Positions 14,366-16,304 of a stretch of 16,304 nt of DNA are shown in pieces. The notes below the pieces were generated by a model that did no database searches, was not told the DNA's origin, and saw only the letters and a program-made list of their open reading frames with translations. The DNA is from Candidatus Tayloriibacteriota bacterium. Its GTDB lineage: Bacteria; Patescibacteriota; Minisyncoccia; Phycocordibacterales; JAKAEA01. Position 1 is the stretch's first letter, and each line of letters starts with the position of its first letter. The stretch lies in the NCBI GenBank assembly GCA_029288535.1, contig JARIGY010000020.1, positions 1 to 16,304 of the forward strand, given 5' to 3'. The translations under genes were made by a program, and so were the position numbers.

Positions 14366-14406
14366 GCCCCCGTGGAAATTATTTCCACGGGGCTTTTATT
14401 TATTTT
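14366..14406 (+). terminator. Rho-independent terminator of the plus-strand gene
   Basis: An 11-bp GC-rich stem (14368-14378 with 14382-14392, loop TTA) is followed by CTTTTATTTATTTT. It begins about 50 bp after the TAA at 14314 and ends 6 bp before the convergent rseP stop codon. On the minus strand no T-tract follows the stem, so it is not an obvious terminator for rseP. Confidence 0.88.
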
Positions 14407-14411
14407 ACAAT

Positions 14412-15518
14412 TTATTTCACAAACAGTTTCGCGATGTCGTGATATGTCACGACAAGCATGAGCAGGAGGAGCAGTGCCAAGCCGGTGGTGTTAACCACTT
14501 GCACGACTTTCTGGTTGAGCGCGCGGCCGCGGATTTTCTCGATAATAACGAAGAGCACTCGCCCGCCGTCGAGCGCAGGAAACGGAATAAGGTTGATGAT
14601 GGCCAGGTTGATCGAAATGAACGCGGTGAATGAAAGCACATACGCGAAGCCGAGATGCGTCGCATCATTGACCAGGCCGGCGATACCGACCGGGCCGGTA
14701 ACGTCGGAAACTTTCGCATGGCCGGTAATTGCCGTCCAGAAAAATTGAGCGAGCCCGACTGCGGTGGCGGAGACAAGATTTGCGGTGAGTTTTGCGCCTT
14801 GCCACACCGCGCTAAAGAATCCGAAATGAATAGTGCCGAGCGTTTCCATCGTGATGCCGATCGTCGCGACCGCATCGCCGGAGTGGACAGTCGGCGTCAG
14901 CGTAACGGTCTGCGCACTGTTGCCGCGCAGATACGAAATAGTGATCGGCTGATTCGCGTGATGCGACGTAAAATTCTGGATCGCCTCGCTTGAAGGGTTC
15001 GGTATGGTTTGATCGGAAGCGCTCAAGTTGGTGATCTGGTCGCCGGTCTGGAGATGAGCCGCGTCGGCGGGAGAATTCTTTACGACAGACGTGATAGTGA
15101 GCGCGCTGTTCTGCACAGTTCCCTGACCCTGGTAGTCGGTAGGCGCAGGCATGCCGGTCATGAAGCTCAGCGAGAGCAGGAGCCAGGCGAAAATGATATT
15201 GAACGCAATGCCGGCAAGCAGCACGAGAGCCTGGATGTGGCGCGGCTTGGCTACGAAACTGTTCGGGTCGATGGGAGCGCTTGCGTCGCCGGCTTCATTG
15301 GTCTGGTTATCCTCGCCGAAAATCTTCACATAGCCGCCGAACGGAATGAGGTTCAAGGCGTAGCGGGTGCCGCCCCGGGTAAAGCTCGCGATGCGCGGCG
15401 GAAACCCGAGCGCGAATTCATCGACACGGATGCCGGCCGCCTTGGCAACCAGAAAATGTCCGAGTTCGTGGACGAAAACAAGCGAAGCGAGAATGACGAT
15501 GAAAATGATAACGTACAT
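14412..15518 (-). CDS. rseP: Site-2 protease RseP (membrane zinc metalloprotease)
   Basis: This is an intramembrane protease of the M50 family that cuts membrane-spanning substrates such as anti-sigma factors or signal-peptide remnants. The 368-residue protein has the zinc-binding HELGH at 17-21 in the first membrane helix, FGGYVKIFGED at 60-70, a second helix at about 96-120, a PDZ domain at about 130-215 (ITSVVKNSPADAAHLQTGDQI), GPVGIAGLVN at 275-284, and the third metal ligand in NLIPFPALDGGR at 309-320. I start at the ATG at 15518; a TTG at 15536 would lie inside the inverted repeat and add only six residues. A 20-bp inverted repeat stands 9 nt before the ATG. uppS, cdsA and dxr, often found between frr and rseP, are absent. 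Confidence 0.95.
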   Translation of the reverse strand: MYVIIFIVILASLVFVHELGHFLVAKAAGIRVDEFALGFPPRIASFTRGGTRYALNLIPFGGYVKIFGEDNQTNEAGDASAPIDPNSFVAKPRHIQALVLLAGIAFNIIFAWLLLSLSFMTGMPAPTDYQGQGTVQNSALTITSVVKNSPADAAHLQTGDQITNLSASDQTIPNPSSEAIQNFTSHHANQPITISYLRGNSAQTVTLTPTVHSGDAVATIGITMETLGTIHFGFFSAVWQGAKLTANLVSATAVGLAQFFWTAITGHAKVSDVTGPVGIAGLVNDATHLGFAYVLSFTAFISINLAIINLIPFPALDGGRVLFVIIEKIRGRALNQKVVQVVNTTGLALLLLLMLVVTYHDIAKLFVK

Positions 15519-15527
15519 AATGATTGC

Positions 15528-15590
15528 TAAGATCAAAAAATTTAAAACGTCTGGGATTTATCTCGAAGACTTTTAAATTTTTTGATCTTA
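15528..15590. repeat. 20-bp perfect inverted repeat between frr and rseP
   Basis: The arm 15528-15547 is an exact reverse complement of 15571-15590, separated by 23 bp. A further 3 bp (15549-15551 with 15568-15570) can pair inside the loop past a one-base bulge. The arms are AT-rich with A6/T6 tracts. The structure fills most of the frr-rseP gap and ends 9 nt before the rseP ATG. It could be a bidirectional terminator, a leader structure controlling rseP, or the remnant of a small mobile repeat; the sequence does not decide. Confidence 0.9.
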
Positions 15591-15599
15591 AGCATTAAA

Positions 15600-16151
15600 T
15601 TAACTCATAATCTCCTTTTCTTTTCTTGCCGCCAGGTCGTCGAGCGATGCGTTTGCCTCTTTGATGCATTTTTCCATATCAGCCTTGAATCGGAATTTCT
15701 CATCCTCGCTCATGCCACCCTCTTTCTCTCTTGCCTGAATGTCGCTCCAGATCTCGTCGCGGACTTTGCGAAGCGAAACCCTTGCCTGCTCCAAACGCTC
15801 TTTGAGGATCTTGATGAGCGATGTGCGGCGTTCGCCGGAAAGCTCCGGAAATGAAACGCGGATACCCTTGTCGTCAACCGCCGTGGACACGCCGAGGTCT
15901 GCCGCCATGATAGCCTTCTCGACATCCTTCGCCTGCGACGGATCCCACAGCGTAATGCGCAGCGTCCGCGGATCTTCGGTCATTATCGAACCGAGCTGGT
16001 TTAGTGGTGTGCGCGTGCCGTACGCTTCGGCAAATACGTTATCAAGCAGGCTCGGCGTCGCCCGTCCGGTGCGGATCTGCGACTGTTCTTTCTTGAGCCA
16101 TTCCTCCACATCCTTAATTTTCTTCTTGAGCGGGTTGAAATCGTAGGTCAT
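15600..16151 (-). CDS. frr: Ribosome recycling factor
   Basis: Together with EF-G this factor splits the post-termination ribosome so it can be reused. The 183 residues match the usual length of about 185 and the two-domain form, a three-helix bundle with a beta-rich domain inserted at about 30-105. Recognisable segments are QIRTGRATPSLLD at 25-37, YGTRTPLNQLGSI at 44-56, DPRTLRITLWDPS at 60-72 and FPELSGERRTSLIK at 101-114. The ATG at 16151 overlaps the stop of the preceding gene (ATGA), implying translational coupling. It is followed by the inverted repeat and rseP. Confidence 0.97.
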   Translation of the reverse strand: MTYDFNPLKKKIKDVEEWLKKEQSQIRTGRATPSLLDNVFAEAYGTRTPLNQLGSIMTEDPRTLRITLWDPSQAKDVEKAIMAADLGVSTAVDDKGIRVSFPELSGERRTSLIKILKERLEQARVSLRKVRDEIWSDIQAREKEGGMSEDEKFRFKADMEKCIKEANASLDDLAARKEKEIMS

Positions 16152-16304
16152 ATGATAGGTAGTATAAGAGAAATATGCTCAAGAATCAATTTTAATGACG
16201 GAGAACGGTCGGATAAATAACTCCTGAGCTTCAAAAGCTCTTTCAGTATTTCCGAATAATCTTTTATTTTTTTACCGGAAAGTTCGCGGATGATGCCATC
16301 TACC
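16148..16304 (-). CDS. C-terminal end of an unidentified protein, possibly DNA polymerase III delta'
   Basis: A minus-strand frame runs open from the window edge to a TGA at 16148-16150, overlapping the frr ATG. It encodes 51 visible residues, including ELSGKKIKDYSEILKELLKL and SPSLKLILEHISLILP, helical and mixed-charge. The SPxLxLEH-like end recalls the C-terminal helices of clamp-loader delta' (HolB) or a related AAA protein, but the similarity is slight and based on memory of the family. The coding status is well supported by the four-base coupling to frr; the identity is not. Its start and most of its length are outside the window. Confidence 0.6.
   Translation of the reverse strand, partial: VDGIIRELSGKKIKDYSEILKELLKLRSYLSDRSPSLKLILEHISLILPII

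Noticed and set aside
14366..14393. Hairpin as a bidirectional terminator also serving rseP
   Set aside because: On the minus strand the stem is followed by CTAAGAACT rather than a T-tract; it may hinder convergent transcription but is not a typical terminator in that direction.
15519..15536. Upstream TTG start for rseP
   Set aside because: It lies within the arm of the inverted repeat and adds only six residues before the normal membrane-helix start.

Overview
The window reads as a chromosomal segment of a Patescibacteria (candidate phyla radiation) bacterium, most likely of the Parcubacteria group. The evidence is the gene set and the shape of its proteins. It is dense in cell-wall, cell-shape and translation genes. 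Several proteins are pared down: a MurF that starts almost at its P-loop, a ProS without the editing insert, an 87-residue MreD-like protein, and frr followed directly by rseP. The placement is an inference from gene content; there is no rRNA here to confirm it. The genetic code looks standard: TGA ends the FtsL-like gene and the ABC exporter at normal family lengths, and TAG ends rsmH and lysS.

Nearly everything lies on the minus strand, so the transcription order runs from high to low coordinates. (1) 16304-14412: the end of an unidentified gene (possibly DNA polymerase III delta'), frr, a 20-bp perfect inverted repeat, then rseP. (2) 13916-14314: the only plus-strand gene, a small receiver-like protein with a strong promoter, a strong ribosome binding site and its own terminator, divergent from proS. 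(3) 13771-8647: proS, mreB, mreC, a short mreD-like gene and mrdA, tightly packed. (4) 8650-6640: greA, with a promoter overlapping the mrdA stop codon, then lysS. (5) 6633-4286: an AT-rich stretch with an ABC exporter, a DUF1653 gene broken by an in-frame TAG, a 43-residue membrane protein and a two-hairpin terminator. (6) 4262-1: a division and cell wall (dcw) operon of mraZ, rsmH, ftsL-like, ftsI and murF, running off the window edge.

The genes fit together as a growth and division locus. MreB, MreC, the MreD-like protein and PBP2 (MrdA) form the elongation machinery. FtsL-like, FtsI and MurF belong to septation and precursor synthesis. ProS, LysS, GreA, RsmH and Frr serve translation and transcription. 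The clearest regulatory element is in front of mraZ: seven TGG boxes spaced exactly 10 bp apart across a recognisable promoter, as expected for an extended MraZ autoregulatory operator.

The most notable items are that seven-box operator, the amber-interrupted DUF1653 gene inside the AT-rich module, the inverted repeat just ahead of rseP, and the isolated receiver-like gene without a phospho-acceptor. No tRNA, rRNA, CRISPR array, insertion sequence or phage gene was seen.
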